Of a stretch of 64,000 bases of DNA, positions 1 through 10,201 are shown piece after piece. Positions within the stretch are counted from its first letter, which is position 1. Every line of letters starts with the position of its first letter. This stretch comes from Dyadobacter sp. CY326 (GTDB lineage: Bacteria; Bacteroidota; Bacteroidia; Cytophagales; Spirosomataceae). Both the position numbers and the translations under genes were made by a program. The notes under the pieces were generated by a model. The model did no database searches, had not been told where the DNA came from, and saw only the letters and a program-made list of their open reading frames with translations. Where the stretch lies: the NCBI RefSeq assembly GCF_021390515.1, contig NZ_JAJUXI010000006.1:62001-126000 (forward strand), given 5' to 3'.

Positions 1-3000
1 GGATACAAGTTTCTCGGGATGCGCGAATTCCCATCCATTGACCCGCCAGTGGTTTCCATCCGGACCAGTTACACCGGAGCCAATGCGGATATCATTGAAT
101 CCCAGATTACGGAACCGCTTGAAAAACAGTTAAATAGCATTGAGGGAATCAAGTCGATCAACTCTACGAGTAGCCAGGGAACAAGCCAGATCACCGTTGA
201 GTTCGACATTGGCGTCAACATGGAACGCGCTGCCAATGACGTGCGCGATAAAGTGGGCTCGGCTTCAAGGACATTGCCATTGGACATTGACGGGCCTCCC
301 GTTGTTGCAAAAGCGGATGCCAACTCGGAACCGATCATTGTGCTCACCTTCAAAAGCGACACGCGATCCCACCTGGAAGTAAGTGATTATGCTGAAAACA
401 TTATCGCGCAACGCTTGCAAACCATTGAAGGCGTAAGCGAAATCAGGATTTTCGGTCAGAAAAAATATGCCATGCGCATTTGGATGGACCCAATCAAAAT
501 GGCATCATTGGGCATCACGACGCAGGATGTGAAAATTGCACTGGACAAGGAGAATGTGGAATTGCCGAGCGGAAAACTGGCTGGCGATAACACAGAACTT
601 ACTGTAAAAACCATTGGCCGTTTCAGGACTGAAGAAGATTTTAACGAAATGATTGTTAAAAACTCCGCCACGCAAACCATTCATTTAAAGGACATTGGGC
701 ATGCAATGCTCGGACCGGAAAATGAAGAGACCATTTTGCGATTGGACAATGTACCCATGATCGGGCTCGCCATTTCACCTATGCCTGGCGCCAATTATCT
801 AAACATTGCCGAGGAAGTGAACAAGCGAATGGCGGACATTAAAAAGGAACTGCCGAAGGATTATGAGCTTGATACACTGATTGATAACACCATTTTCGTG
901 GAGCGCTCCATAGAAGAAGTGGGCGAAACGTTGCTCATTGCGATCATTCTAGTGGTGATCATCATTTATCTCTTCTTCCGCGACTGGCTTATTGCATTCC
1001 GTCCGCTGATTGACATTCCCGTGTCGCTGATCGGGACGTTTTTTGTCATGTATATCATGGGATTTTCGATCAATGTGCTTACGCTGCTGGCCATTGTGCT
1101 GGCAACCGGGCTCGTGGTCGATGACGGGATTGTAGTTACGGAAAATATTTTCAAGAAAATTGAGCAGGGCATGGGGCCCATCGAAGCGGCCATCAAAGGG
1201 GCAAACGAGATCATCTTTGCAGTTTTGTCCACTTCCATCACGCTGGCTTCTGTGTTTCTTCCGGTGATTTTTATGGAGGGTTTTGTCGGGAAGCTTTTCC
1301 GGGAATTTGGGATTGTGATTTCTGCGGCGGTTCTGATTTCAGCATTCGTTTCGCTTACATTGACGCCAATGCTTAATGCATATCTAGTTCGTAAGACGCA
1401 CAAAAAGAGCTGGTTCTACGAAAAAACAGAGCCTTTCTTCGAAAGCATAACAACCAACTACGGCACTGCATTGGGCAAATTCCTTAAAATGCGCTGGGTT
1501 GCAATTCCGATTGTGGCGGCGACTGTGGGTATGATATGGTTTTTTGGAAAAGGCCTGCAATCAGAACTTGCGCCATTGGACGACCGCAACTGGTTCCGGA
1601 TCAATATGACCGCTCCCGAGGGCTCTTCATACGAGTTCACCGATCGTTATGTGCAGGAAGTGGGGCAAATGCTGATGGATTCGATGCCTGGAAAAAAAGG
1701 CCTGATGCTTATTACATCGCCCGGAAACTCGGGCCTCGGCGCTGCGAATACAGGAAGCGGCAGGATTGCTTTGGTGGATAAAAAAGACAGAAAGGAATCG
1801 CAGCAGGAAATTGCGGATTATATCAATCAAAAATTAAAGCAAATGCCTGATGCAAAATCATTTGTGGTGCAGCAGCAAACGATTTCTGTGGATTCGCGCG
1901 GCGGCTTGCCGATTCAGTATGTGATCCAGGCGCCGGATTTTGAGAGATTGCGCTCATATCTTCCACGGTTTATGGAAGAAGCTTCCAACGACCCGACTTT
2001 CGCAATCACCGACGTCAATCTCAAATTCAGTAAACCTGAGATTCAGATCACCATTGATCGGGAAAAAGCGAAGTCATTGGGTGTGACGGTTCAGGATGTG
2101 GCGCAGACGATGCAGCTTGCATTTGCCGGTCAGCGCTTTGGTTATTTTACCATGAACGGCCGTCAATATCAAGTTATTGGACAATATGACCGTGTGAACC
2201 GGGACGAACCATTGGATTTGAAAAGCATGTTTGTGAAAACGGCAAACGGCACGCTGGTGCAGCTGGACAACATTGTGAAGGCCGAAGAAGAGAGTAGTCC
2301 GCCGCAGCTTTTTCACTACAATCGTTACATGAGCGCCACTGTGCAAGCTGCCTTGGCTCCTGGCAAAACAATCGGGGACGGCATTGCAGCTATGGACCGC
2401 ATTCGCGACAAGTTGAAAGATGAGGCCATTCAAACTTCGCTCAGCGGTTCTTCAAGGGATTACGCGGAAAGCTCGTCCAACACAATGTTCTCTTTCTTTT
2501 TGGCGCTGGTGCTGATCTATTTTATTCTCGCAGCGCAATTTGAAAGCCTCATTGATCCGTTTATTATCATGTTTACTGTGCCATTGGCAATCGGCGGGGC
2601 TGTGTTCTCACTGTGGCTTTTTGACCAGACGCTGAACATTTTCAGTCAGATCGGAATGATCATGCTGATTGGTTTGGTAACGAAAAACGGGATTTTGATC
2701 GTAGAGTTTGCCAATCAGCTCCGGGAGAAAGGACTTGGCATTCAGGAAGCTGTGCTGGAAGCGGCGACGTTACGTTTCAGGCCGATATTAATGACGAGTC
2801 TTGCGACGATCCTGGGCGCATTGCCGATTGCGATGGCGCTCGGATCGGCCGGAAAAAGCCGGATGTCCATGGGAATTGTGATCATGGGCGGCTTGCTGTT
2901 TTCGCTCGTGCTCACGCTTTACGTGATCCCGGCGATTTACACATTCTTTTCCAGACCAAAGAATTTCGAAAAAATGAAAATGATAGACCAGGTCGCGCGC

Positions 3001-3027
3001 GAAAGTGAGCTGCTCGACCCGGCTTGA
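1..3027 (+). CDS. RND-family efflux transporter, inner-membrane subunit (5' truncated by window edge)
   Basis: Proton-driven inner-membrane pump of the AcrB/HAE1 type, which extrudes drugs or other small molecules together with a periplasmic adaptor and an outer-membrane channel. The frame is open from base 1 and reads GYKFLG before the first visible Met at 19, which sits inside the conserved start of the first periplasmic domain (REFPSIDPP), so the true start and TM1 lie upstream of the window. Visible landmarks are the EPLEKQLNSIEG porter segment, the TM4 proton-relay pair in GLVVDDGIVVTENI, and the TM10-TM12 region (ILAAQFESLIDP, GLVTKNGILIVEFANQ). The C-terminus is complete and the product is over 1000 residues, normal for the family. 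The adaptor gene is not in the window and probably lies upstream. The stop codon directly abuts the stop codon of the convergent desaturase gene. The substrate cannot be read from the sequence. Confidence 0.95.
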   Translation, partial: GYKFLGMREFPSIDPPVVSIRTSYTGANADIIESQITEPLEKQLNSIEGIKSINSTSSQGTSQITVEFDIGVNMERAANDVRDKVGSASRTLPLDIDGPPVVAKADANSEPIIVLTFKSDTRSHLEVSDYAENIIAQRLQTIEGVSEIRIFGQKKYAMRIWMDPIKMASLGITTQDVKIALDKENVELPSGKLAGDNTELTVKTIGRFRTEEDFNEMIVKNSATQTIHLKDIGHAMLGPENEETILRLDNVPMIGLAISPMPGANYLNIAEEVNKRMADIKKELPKDYELDTLIDNTIFVERSIEEVGETLLIAIILVVIIIYLFFRDWLIAFRPLIDIPVSLIGTFFVMYIMGFSINVLTLLAIVLATGLVVDDGIVVTENIFKKIEQGMGPIEAAIKGANEIIFAVLSTSITLASVFLPVIFMEGFVGKLFREFGIVISAAVLISAFVSLTLTPMLNAYLVRKTHKKSWFYEKTEPFFESITTNYGTALGKFLKMRWVAIPIVAATVGMIWFFGKGLQSELAPLDDRNWFRINMTAPEGSSYEFTDRYVQEVGQMLMDSMPGKKGLMLITSPGNSGLGAANTGSGRIALVDKKDRKESQQEIADYINQKLKQMPDAKSFVVQQQTISVDSRGGLPIQYVIQAPDFERLRSYLPRFMEEASNDPTFAITDVNLKFSKPEIQITIDREKAKSLGVTVQDVAQTMQLAFAGQRFGYFTMNGRQYQVIGQYDRVNRDEPLDLKSMFVKTANGTLVQLDNIVKAEEESSPPQLFHYNRYMSATVQAALAPGKTIGDGIAAMDRIRDKLKDEAIQTSLSGSSRDYAESSSNTMFSFFLALVLIYFILAAQFESLIDPFIIMFTVPLAIGGAVFSLWLFDQTLNIFSQIGMIMLIGLVTKNGILIVEFANQLREKGLGIQEAVLEAATLRFRPILMTSLATILGALPIAMALGSAGKSRMSMGIVIMGGLLFSLVLTLYVIPAIYTFFSRPKNFEKMKMIDQVARESELLDPA

Positions 3028-4110
3028 TCAGGCTCTTCCCATACTTTTTAACATCCGGATGTGTGACCCCAGTGCGTTGGTAAAATTGGCCTTCGCATTG
3101 TAGTCCAATCCAAATTCCTCCGCCGTTGCCTGCACAATCGGAGACAATGCGTGGTAATGAATGTGTGAAATAGAAGGGAACAAATGGTGCTCGATCTGAT
3201 AATCCAGACCACCGATATACCACGATAAGAAGCGGTTTTTGCCAGCAAAATTTGATGTTGTCTGCAACTGATGCACGGCCCAAGCATTCTCTACGCAACC
3301 CACATGATCAGGCTCTGGCTGATGCACGCCTTCAACCACGTGTGCCATTTGGAAAACAGTGCTCAGAATCATTCCGGCTGTGCAATGCATGGCCATGAAT
3401 CCTATAAACCATTGTCCGAATGTCAGTTCCGTGAAATACAGCGGGATTACGCAAATGAAAACAACGTAAGCCACTTTCGTAATTATCAATTTAATGAGTT
3501 CTTTCCTCGGGAACGGCTTCGTCATGCCCGATTCAGCCATTTTATTGAATAGGGAAATTTCTTTAAAGTCTTTCCAAAGGAATGACAGCGTCATTAAGCT
3601 ATATAAAAAGAATGCGTAAATGTGCTGGAAACGATGGATTTGCTTTTGTTTTTCGTGAAATGACAACCGCAGTAAAAATTTTCCGGTTATGTCTTCGTCC
3701 ACTTCGTGAATGTTGGTGTATGTGTGATGAAGCCTGTTGTGCTGCACTTCCCAATTGTAAGCATTGCCGCCAAGCAGATAAATAGATGCGCCAAAAATCT
3801 TGTTCAGCACATTGGAAGTTGCCAGTGAACCGTGAATCGCATCATGCATGACGGACATGCCTACGCCCGCAACGCCAAATCCCATGACGATGGCCAGCAA
3901 GAATATGGTCAGGTAAGAAAACCCGCCCGTTAAGATCAAGAAATAAGGGATCAGATAGAGGCTCAGCATGAATAATGCCTTGAAAATAATTTCTTTGCCT
4001 CCCGATTTACAAATGTTATTGGCAGTAAAATATTGGTCAACCCGCTGTCGGAGTGTTGGGAAGAATGTGCTTTTGCCAGCGTTGGTAAACTTAATTTTTT
4101 GGTATTGCAT
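3028..4110 (-). CDS. Membrane fatty acid (acyl-lipid type) desaturase
   Basis: Integral membrane di-iron desaturase that introduces a double bond into an acyl chain. All three histidine boxes of the family are visible: HDAIH (residues 89-93), HNRLHH (124-129) and QIEHH (305-309). The third box begins with Gln, as in the front-end (delta-5/delta-6-like) and acyl-lipid desaturases. Hydrophobic segments lie at about 43-80, 160-180 and 208-255. The length of 360 residues is normal, and there is no fused cytochrome b5 domain, so an external electron donor is expected. The gene has its own ATG start and lies downstream of metK, separated from it by a strong terminator, so it is probably transcribed separately. 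The position of the inserted double bond is unknown. Confidence 0.92.
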   Translation of the reverse strand: MQYQKIKFTNAGKSTFFPTLRQRVDQYFTANNICKSGGKEIIFKALFMLSLYLIPYFLILTGGFSYLTIFLLAIVMGFGVAGVGMSVMHDAIHGSLATSNVLNKIFGASIYLLGGNAYNWEVQHNRLHHTYTNIHEVDEDITGKFLLRLSFHEKQKQIHRFQHIYAFFLYSLMTLSFLWKDFKEISLFNKMAESGMTKPFPRKELIKLIITKVAYVVFICVIPLYFTELTFGQWFIGFMAMHCTAGMILSTVFQMAHVVEGVHQPEPDHVGCVENAWAVHQLQTTSNFAGKNRFLSWYIGGLDYQIEHHLFPSISHIHYHALSPIVQATAEEFGLDYNAKANFTNALGSHIRMLKSMGRA

Positions 4111-4211
4111 ACAAAAAAGGTTAATAAAAAAGTCTCTAGTAGATTGATTTACATAGCCCCTTAGGAACGGAAATGTGCTTCTTTTATTAGTTCAAAGATA
4201 GGTTTTAATCA

Positions 4212-4240
4212 AATAAGGCCGGCAACTAGCCGGCCTTATT
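4212..4240. terminator. Strong rho-independent-like hairpin between metK and the desaturase gene
   Basis: A perfect 12-bp stem (4212-4223 pairing with 4229-4240, AATAAGGCCGGC) with a 5-nt loop lies just after the metK stop on the minus strand. The base of the stem is A/T-rich on both sides, so it could act in both directions. It would end metK transcription before the desaturase gene. Confidence 0.85.
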
Positions 4241-4258
4241 CTTATCAGAAAAATATGA

Positions 4259-5539
4259 TTACAATGCAAACTTCTCTTTGATTGCATCTACAAAGTCAAG
4301 TTTTTCCCAAGTGAAAAGCTCCACTTCAATTTCTTTTTCCTCACCGTTAGCGCCTTTGAATGACTTGGTTACCACTTCATTCTTGCGACCCATGTGGCCA
4401 TAAGCAGCTGTTTCGGAATAAATCGGGTTACGCAGTTTCAGGCGTTGCTCGATTGCATAAGGACGAAGGTCAAAAATCTGGCCTATTTTCGAGGCGATTT
4501 CCCCATCGTGATCAGATACTTTGGCAGTTCCGTAAGTGTTGATATACAAACCGCAAGGCTCAGCCACACCGATCGCATAAGAAACCTGAACAAGCACTTC
4601 ATCACAAAGTCCTGACGCCACCATGTTTTTAGCAATGTGACGCGTCGCGTATGCAGCAGACCGGTCCACTTTCGAAGGATCTTTTCCAGAGAAAGCACCG
4701 CCGCCGTGCGCGCCTTTTCCTCCGTAAGTATCCACGATAATTTTACGGCCCGTAAGACCAGTGTCGCCGTGTGGCCCACCAATTACAAACTTCCCTGTCG
4801 GGTTAATGTGGAAAGTGATATCGCCAGTGAAAAGCTGCTGCAATTCTGCAGTTAATTTTGACTTCACACGCGGGATCACAATATTGATCACATCCGATTT
4901 GATTTTGGCAAGCATTGCTGCTTCTGCATCAAAGTCGTCATGTTGTGTAGAAACCACGATTGTATCGATACGCAACGGCACATTCTCATCGCTGTATTCA
5001 ATCGTCACCTGAGATTTCGCATCGGGGCGAAGATATGGGATCAGGTTTGACTCGTTGTTTCTGATATAAGACATTTCTTGAAGGATCTTGTGGGCAAGAT
5101 CCAATGCAAGCGGCATGTAATTTTCGGTTTCGCGCGTGGCGTAGCCAAACATCATTCCCTGGTCACCTGCACCTTGCGCGTTTGCTTTTTCTTCGAAACT
5201 TTCGGAAGCAACCGCACGGTCAACGCCCTGGTTTATATCTGCGCTTTGATCATGAATGGCAGACAAGATTCCGCAGGAATTGGCTTCAAACATGTATTCA
5301 CTCTTTGTGTATCCGATTTTTCTGATAACCTCGCGTGTGATTTTCTGAACATCCAGATAAGTGTTGGTTTTCACTTCGCCCGCCAGAACAACCTGTCCTG
5401 TCGTTACCAAAGTTTCGCAGGCTACCTTACTGTTAGTATCCCAAGCCAAGAAATTGTCAATTAAAGCATCTGATATTTGATCGGCGACCTTGTCAGGATG
5501 TCCTTCAGATACGGACTCCGAGGTGAATAAGTATGGCAT
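4259..5539 (-). CDS. metK: S-adenosylmethionine synthase (methionine adenosyltransferase)
   Basis: Cytoplasmic enzyme that makes S-adenosylmethionine from methionine and ATP. The N-terminal signature GHPDK (residues 13-17), the [12 protein letters not shown] motif (123-134) and the glycine-rich [15 protein letters not shown] segment in the C-terminal half are all present. At 426 residues it is slightly longer than the E. coli enzyme (384), as is common in Bacteroidota. The ATG start gives the canonical N-terminus [17 protein letters not shown]. It appears monocistronic: a terminator follows, and about 210 bases separate it from the upstream minus-strand gene lipA's terminator region. I could not recognise a SAM riboswitch in its leader. 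Confidence 0.98.
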   Translation of the reverse strand: MPYLFTSESVSEGHPDKVADQISDALIDNFLAWDTNSKVACETLVTTGQVVLAGEVKTNTYLDVQKITREVIRKIGYTKSEYMFEANSCGILSAIHDQSADINQGVDRAVASESFEEKANAQGAGDQGMMFGYATRETENYMPLALDLAHKILQEMSYIRNNESNLIPYLRPDAKSQVTIEYSDENVPLRIDTIVVSTQHDDFDAEAAMLAKIKSDVINIVIPRVKSKLTAELQQLFTGDITFHINPTGKFVIGGPHGDTGLTGRKIIVDTYGGKGAHGGGAFSGKDPSKVDRSAAYATRHIAKNMVASGLCDEVLVQVSYAIGVAEPCGLYINTYGTAKVSDHDGEIASKIGQIFDLRPYAIEQRLKLRNPIYSETAAYGHMGRKNEVVTKSFKGANGEEKEIEVELFTWEKLDFVDAIKEKFAL

Positions 5540-5694
5540 AAATTGAAATTGTTAATTCCTCAAAAAGTGAAGTTAGTGTATGGATTAAAAAACAAAATTG
5601 AACTTTTTTAGGACATTAACCAAATATAATCACCTGAAAAACCAGACAAGAAAACTGTATTCGGCATCATTACCACAGGTGTCATGAAAACAGA

Positions 5695-5725
5695 AAAGCC
5701 TGCTTCTCTCGGAAAAGCAGGCTTT
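5695..5725 (-). terminator. Terminator after lipA
   Basis: An 11-bp perfect stem (AAAGCCTGCTT, 5695-5705, with 5715-5725) and a 9-nt loop lie 27 bases downstream of the lipA stop codon. On the minus strand the hairpin is followed by a T-rich tract. Confidence 0.85.
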
Positions 5726-5751
5726 AACTTACCTTATTATATGTGTTGGAA

Positions 5752-6630
5752 TCAAATCGGCACGTTAACGTGGCGCTCTGCATGGTAACTTGACCGCACA
5801 AGCGGCCCGGATTCAACGTATTTCAGTCCGCGACGTAAACCTTCTTCTCTGTAGTTATTAAACATTTCGGGCGTGATCCATTCGATCACTTCGTGGTGCA
5901 TTTTGGTTGGCTGCAAATATTGTCCTAATGTAAGAATATCAAGACCATTGGCTGCCAGATCGTCCATTGCTTTGTGAACTTCATCCTGCGTTTCGCCCAG
6001 GCCGAGCATGATGCCTGATTTGGTGCGCTGACCGAATGCCTTCGTTCTTCTGATCTGTTCCAAACTGCGCTCATACTTTGCCTGCGGACGCACTGAACGG
6101 TATAAACGTTCAACGGTTTCCATGTTATGCGAAACCACTTCCTGGCCAGCCTCGATCATGTGGATCAATGCGTCCCAGTTGTTTTTTACATCAGGAATCA
6201 GCGTTTCGATTGTTGTTTCAGGCGTGTTTTCTTTCACTTGCCGCACAGTCTGATACCAGATTTCAGCGCCGCGGTCTTTCAACTCATCACGATTTACGGA
6301 AGTAAGCACCGCGTGTTTCACTTGCATGAGCTTAATGGCTTCCGCAACACGTCTTGGCTCGTCGGTGTCATATTCGTTAGGGCGTCCGGTTGCTACTGCG
6401 CAGAAACTGCAGCTTCTTGTGCAAACATTGCCCAGGATCATAAAAGTGGCGGTTCCTGCACCCCAGCATTCACCCATATTAGGGCAGCTTCCGCTTTCGC
6501 AGATTGTGTGCAGTTTATAATTATCAACCAGCTGTCTTACTTTCCGGAACTCGGGCCCTGCGGGAAGTTTCACTCTCAACCAATCCGGTCTTTTCTTGCG
6601 CTCTGAGGGAATAACAGGTAATTCAATCAT
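5752..6630 (-). CDS. lipA: Lipoyl synthase
   Basis: Radical SAM enzyme that inserts two sulfurs into protein-bound octanoyl groups to form lipoyl cofactors. Numbered from the ATG at 6630, the auxiliary-cluster cysteines are C44, C49 and C55 ([12 protein letters not shown]) and the radical-SAM cluster is C70-x3-C74-x2-C77 (CTRSCSFC). The C-terminal RSSYHAE motif, which supplies the serine ligand of the auxiliary cluster, is present. I chose the ATG at 6630 (MIELPVIP) because the longer frame would begin with a TTG at 6657 and add nine residues that are not part of the family. The neighbouring outer-membrane protein gene ends 60 bases upstream, so the two could be co-transcribed. No lipB is visible nearby. 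Confidence 0.97.
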   Translation of the reverse strand: MIELPVIPSERKKRPDWLRVKLPAGPEFRKVRQLVDNYKLHTICESGSCPNMGECWGAGTATFMILGNVCTRSCSFCAVATGRPNEYDTDEPRRVAEAIKLMQVKHAVLTSVNRDELKDRGAEIWYQTVRQVKENTPETTIETLIPDVKNNWDALIHMIEAGQEVVSHNMETVERLYRSVRPQAKYERSLEQIRRTKAFGQRTKSGIMLGLGETQDEVHKAMDDLAANGLDILTLGQYLQPTKMHHEVIEWITPEMFNNYREEGLRRGLKYVESGPLVRSSYHAERHVNVPI

Positions 6631-6690
6631 ATTTATTGGTAATCTCTGGCAATGCAACCTGATCAGCCGACATTGCCAATGGGGAATTTA

Positions 6691-7461
6691 TTATTTCTTT
6701 TTACTCCCAAAATATAGGGTTAAATAGCCGGAAGTGAAAAAGCTTCTGTTTTCAGCGAAGGCCATTATCTCAACTTTTCTTGTAAATGCCTCAGCAATAA
6801 AGCCAATTTCTACACCCGTTACATTCTCACGAAAAGCACTTAATTCAAAACTCATCGCTGTTTTAATGTGTAATCCCGGGACGATTTTGGTTTGGCCAAA
6901 TCCTTGAAAGAAACTTCCTGCACCTACAATTCCCGTCGTTTGCGTGCTTCCTGCATGTTTTACGGGATCAAAAGGCTCCGTTACAACACGGCCGTCGGCG
7001 CTTTGAAACTGCACCATATAAGGTTTTTCCAATCCAAGGGAAGGTCCTGCGGCTACAATCCCGCTGATGGAAATTCCTTCGTCATCTTGTCTGCTGAACA
7101 ATGTGAGTTCCCTGCCATATTCTGGTCTTAGCACAAACAAGTAATTTTGCTTGCCGTAAACCAAGCGCGCTCCTGTAACAAAATCCTGCTGGGAAAGCTC
7201 CTTGGGATGCTTCACATTCACGAGTTCAAGTGCGAGATAGCGATATTGATTTTTACCAAAAAGCTTTGAGCCAAGCGCGGACGACTGTCTGAAAACAGCA
7301 CCGCCCAAGATGCCTGAATTGGTGTTTGTAGTTACGCCAAAAGAAGTGAAAGTTTTATAGCTCTCTTCACTATCTTCAACCTTCGCCCGACGCTGGGCAT
7401 ATATATCTGTCGATAGTGCAAACAGAATAGATACAGACAGTAAAAATTTTACACGCATCAT
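6691..7461 (-). CDS. Secreted outer-membrane beta-barrel-like protein, function unknown
   Basis: I do not recognise a named family. The 256-residue product starts with a clear signal peptide (about 1-22, ending IYAQ), followed by mostly beta-type sequence with alternating hydrophobic residues and a final strand ending in an aromatic residue (SGYLTLYFGSKKK), typical of outer-membrane barrels. There are no cysteines suggesting a lipoprotein. It lies immediately upstream of lipA on the same strand and diverges from waaA across about 220 bases. A structural or assembly role in the outer membrane is an inference from these features only. Confidence 0.75.
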   Translation of the reverse strand: MMRVKFLLSVSILFALSTDIYAQRRAKVEDSEESYKTFTSFGVTTNTNSGILGGAVFRQSSALGSKLFGKNQYRYLALELVNVKHPKELSQQDFVTGARLVYGKQNYLFVLRPEYGRELTLFSRQDDEGISISGIVAAGPSLGLEKPYMVQFQSADGRVVTEPFDPVKHAGSTQTTGIVGAGSFFQGFGQTKIVPGLHIKTAMSFELSAFRENVTGVEIGFIAEAFTRKVEIMAFAENRSFFTSGYLTLYFGSKKK

Positions 7462-7679
7462 ATATTTAGATCTAATTCTCTGTTACAGAAAGTGTCGTAT
7501 GAACAGTGAAAGTACAAAATTATAGCGTAAAGCCACTGAATGTCGTCACCACTTTAACGGTTTTTTGTACATTTATGTTCTTTGATCGGGCAAAGAAATA
7601 AAAAAGCCTGCCAGAGATTCTTCGCACTTGCGATTTTCCCAAAAATATTTTTCTCTAATCTCCTTTTAATCAGAATCTT

Positions 7680-8936
7680 TTGTCTGAATTCATCTATCAA
7701 AGCGCAATCAGCACAGTCGCCTCTTTGATGAAGGTTGCGGCTATATTTAACAGTAAAATAAGGCTTGGTGTTGAGGGAAGAAATGGATTGCTTGAAGCAA
7801 TGGAGGATTCGTTTCCAAAGCTTGTAAACGGTCGCGCAGTGGCTTGGTTTCATGCCGCTTCCCTGGGTGAATTTGAACAAGGAAGGCCGGTTATTGAAGC
7901 TTACAGAACGCACTTTCCGGATGATTTTATTCTACTCACATTCTTCTCGCCGTCCGGCTATGAAGTGCGCAAAAATTACACAGGAGCCGATTATATTTGT
8001 TATCTGCCCATCGACACGGCCTCCAATGCAAGGCGTTTTGTCAAAATTGTAAACCCAAGAATTGCGTTTTTCATCAAATACGAATTTTGGCATAATTACC
8101 TGAAAGCGTTAAAAAAGAACGAAACCTACATCATTTCTTTCTCCACGATCTTTCGCCCAAATCAGGCATTTTTCAAAAAAAGCGGTTCGTTTTTTAGGCA
8201 AATGCTTATTGCATTTGATCACATATTTGTACAAAATAAACAGTCGCTGCAATTGCTGGAAAGCGCTGGAATACATCAATGCAGCATTGCCGGTGACACC
8301 AGGTTTGACCGCGTGGCAGCCATTGCATCCAATACGAAGTCGTTTCCGGAAATTGCGGGGTTTCGCAACGGACAAGTTTGCCTGATTGCGGGCTCGGTCT
8401 GGGAGGCTGATATGCAGGTGCTTATTCCCGCTTTGAACAGTTACGAGGGCAAATTGAAAGCCATTATTGCGCCGCACGAAATCCATAAGGAGCAAATGGA
8501 ACAATGGCGCAAAAGTTTGACAGGAAAGACATTGTTATACTCCGAACTGGCATCTGAAAATAACATTAGCGCCTTCGATTATCTGATCATTGACAACATT
8601 GGAATGCTTTCGGCCTTGTATCAATATGGGAATATGGCATTCATTGGAGGCGCTTTTGGTTCTGGGCTGCACAATATTTTGGAGGCTGCGACTTTCGGCA
8701 TTCCGGTTGCATTTGGCAATAAGCGTTATCACAAATTTCAGGAAGCGCTCGATTTGACAGAGCAGGGTGGGGCAGTTGCAGTTGCCGGTCGGGAAGAGTT
8801 AATTGCGACAATCGGTCAATGGCTTAATGATCCTGAAAAACGGAAAATGGCCGGGGCGGTTAACAAAAATTACATTGCTGCCGGAATCGGATCGACGGAT
8901 ATGATCCTGAATGAAGTGAAGAAATTGCAGAGCTGA
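7680..8936 (+). CDS. waaA: 3-deoxy-D-manno-octulosonic acid (Kdo) transferase
   Basis: Inner-membrane-associated GT30 glycosyltransferase that adds Kdo to the lipid A precursor. The N-terminal membrane-proximal segment (KIRLGVEGRNGLLE), the substrate loop with the conserved acidic residue (WFHAASLGEFEQGRP), the EFWHNY motif and the C-terminal nucleotide-binding region (GGAFGSGLHNILEAATFGIPVAFG) are all present. At 418 residues the length is normal. The start is a TTG: an in-frame TAA lies at 7656-7658 and there is no ATG or GTG between it and this codon, while the encoded MSEFIYQ N-terminus fits the family. Confidence 0.93.
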   Translation: MSEFIYQSAISTVASLMKVAAIFNSKIRLGVEGRNGLLEAMEDSFPKLVNGRAVAWFHAASLGEFEQGRPVIEAYRTHFPDDFILLTFFSPSGYEVRKNYTGADYICYLPIDTASNARRFVKIVNPRIAFFIKYEFWHNYLKALKKNETYIISFSTIFRPNQAFFKKSGSFFRQMLIAFDHIFVQNKQSLQLLESAGIHQCSIAGDTRFDRVAAIASNTKSFPEIAGFRNGQVCLIAGSVWEADMQVLIPALNSYEGKLKAIIAPHEIHKEQMEQWRKSLTGKTLLYSELASENNISAFDYLIIDNIGMLSALYQYGNMAFIGGAFGSGLHNILEAATFGIPVAFGNKRYHKFQEALDLTEQGGAVAVAGREELIATIGQWLNDPEKRKMAGAVNKNYIAAGIGSTDMILNEVKKLQS

Positions 8937-8957
8937 ACGCCGCCTGAATCAAGCCTG

Positions 8958-8973
8958 CGCTCAGCTCTGAGCG
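8958..8973. terminator. Small hairpin between convergent waaA and the ROK gene
   Basis: A 6 to 7-bp palindrome (CGCTCAG, 8958-8964, with CTGAGCG, 8967-8973) sits in the 41-base gap between the two convergent stops and is followed on the plus strand by TATTTTA. It is short, so only moderate confidence as a terminator for waaA. Confidence 0.5.
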
Positions 8974-8977
8974 TATT

Positions 8978-10201
8978 TTACGAAAATTCTTTTGCAATCA
9001 AATGTTCAAACAAATGCGCTTGTGTGCCTAACAACCTGGCTTTTGCGCCCAATTTGGAAATATGGATCGATAGCGAATTTTTAAAGTCGGATAAGCAATA
9101 TTTATTAATCGCCTGCTCAATTGGATTTGAAATAAATGGCCCCGCTTCAGCAAGTAACCCGCCGACAATGATCACTTCGGGATTGAAAAGATGAACAGCC
9201 GTGGCCAGCCCTTTGCCCAATTCAGTGCCGACCGTGCTTAGCAAATCAATCGAAAATTCGTCTCCGGCATGCACAGCTTCAATGATGTGCGTGGTGTCCA
9301 GCAAGTCCAGATTGTTGTTGACAATTTGCGATAAAATCGTGGCTTTGCCGCTGTTAATGCCTTCTTTCGCTCTCCTTATCAATGCAATGGCAGACGTTAT
9401 GGTGTCAAGGCAACCGACTTTTCCGCAATGACATAACAGACCATCCGGCTTTACCTGAATGTGCCCAAGTTCACCCGCAAATCCCGACGCGCCATTGAAA
9501 ACTTCCCCATTAATAATAATCCCCAAACCTACGCCCCAGTCGATGTTAATGGTCAAAACCTGCGATTTTTCCATCGCGAATCCAAATCTGTGTTCGCCAA
9601 TGGTCGTCGCTTTTGTATCATTAAACAGGCAGACAGGCAACTTAAAATGTTTCCGCAAATGTGAAACAAGCGGAACGCCGGGAGGAGTCAGGTTGAGATA
9701 AGTGAGGTTAATGCCTTGTGACGAATTGATCAGACCAGGCATTGAAACGCCAATTCCCCATAACTTGCTTACATTGATATTATTAGAAGTCAGGAAGTCG
9801 TCGGTTGCAGCAAAAAGCTGTTCGAGAAATGTAGCAGAATCATCAAGCCGAATATCCACTTTGCTCTTTAAAATCAGCTGATTATGCAGGTCAAAAATGA
9901 CAAGCTGGGTGTCATGGCGGTTAATGTCCATGATCAGCGTCATATATTTTTTGGCATTGAGTCCGTAAAGCACAGGCGGCCGTCCTGCACGGGCCGGTCC
10001 GGTTCCGGTTTCTGTAATCCATCCTTCGCGGATCAGCTCGTTAACAATGCCTGTCGCGGACGGAATGCTGGCATGGAACAACCGCGCCATTTTGTTGATT
10101 GAAGTGTCACCGGATTGATATAAATGAAGCAATAAGTTACTTCTAATGCGGTTTTTTCGAATATCAATAACCGAATTTGGTTCTTCTACAACTAAGTCCA
10201 T
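8978..10201 (-). CDS. ROK-family (NagC/XylR-type) transcriptional regulator
   Basis: Probable sugar-responsive repressor. An N-terminal winged helix-turn-helix (about 15-75, with SINKMARLFHASIPSATGIVNELIREGW) is followed by an ASKHA-fold ROK domain. Visible ROK landmarks are GIGVSMPGLI, the GEHRFG segment, GVGLGIIINGE, the GELGHIQV motif and the structural zinc site CHCGKVGC. The length of 407 residues matches ROK repressors rather than the about 300-residue kinases. No sugar gene is adjacent: the flanking genes are waaA and rsgA, so its targets are not evident. It diverges from rsgA with about 260 bases between the starts. Confidence 0.92.
   Translation of the reverse strand: MDLVVEEPNSVIDIRKNRIRSNLLLHLYQSGDTSINKMARLFHASIPSATGIVNELIREGWITETGTGPARAGRPPVLYGLNAKKYMTLIMDINRHDTQLVIFDLHNQLILKSKVDIRLDDSATFLEQLFAATDDFLTSNNINVSKLWGIGVSMPGLINSSQGINLTYLNLTPPGVPLVSHLRKHFKLPVCLFNDTKATTIGEHRFGFAMEKSQVLTINIDWGVGLGIIINGEVFNGASGFAGELGHIQVKPDGLLCHCGKVGCLDTITSAIALIRRAKEGINSGKATILSQIVNNNLDLLDTTHIIEAVHAGDEFSIDLLSTVGTELGKGLATAVHLFNPEVIIVGGLLAEAGPFISNPIEQAINKYCLSDFKNSLSIHISKLGAKARLLGTQAHLFEHLIAKEFS

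Noticed and set aside
5540..5694. Possible SAM riboswitch in the metK leader
   Set aside because: I could not find the conserved stems or cores of SAM-I, SAM-II or related riboswitches by eye; the region is AT-rich without clear structure.
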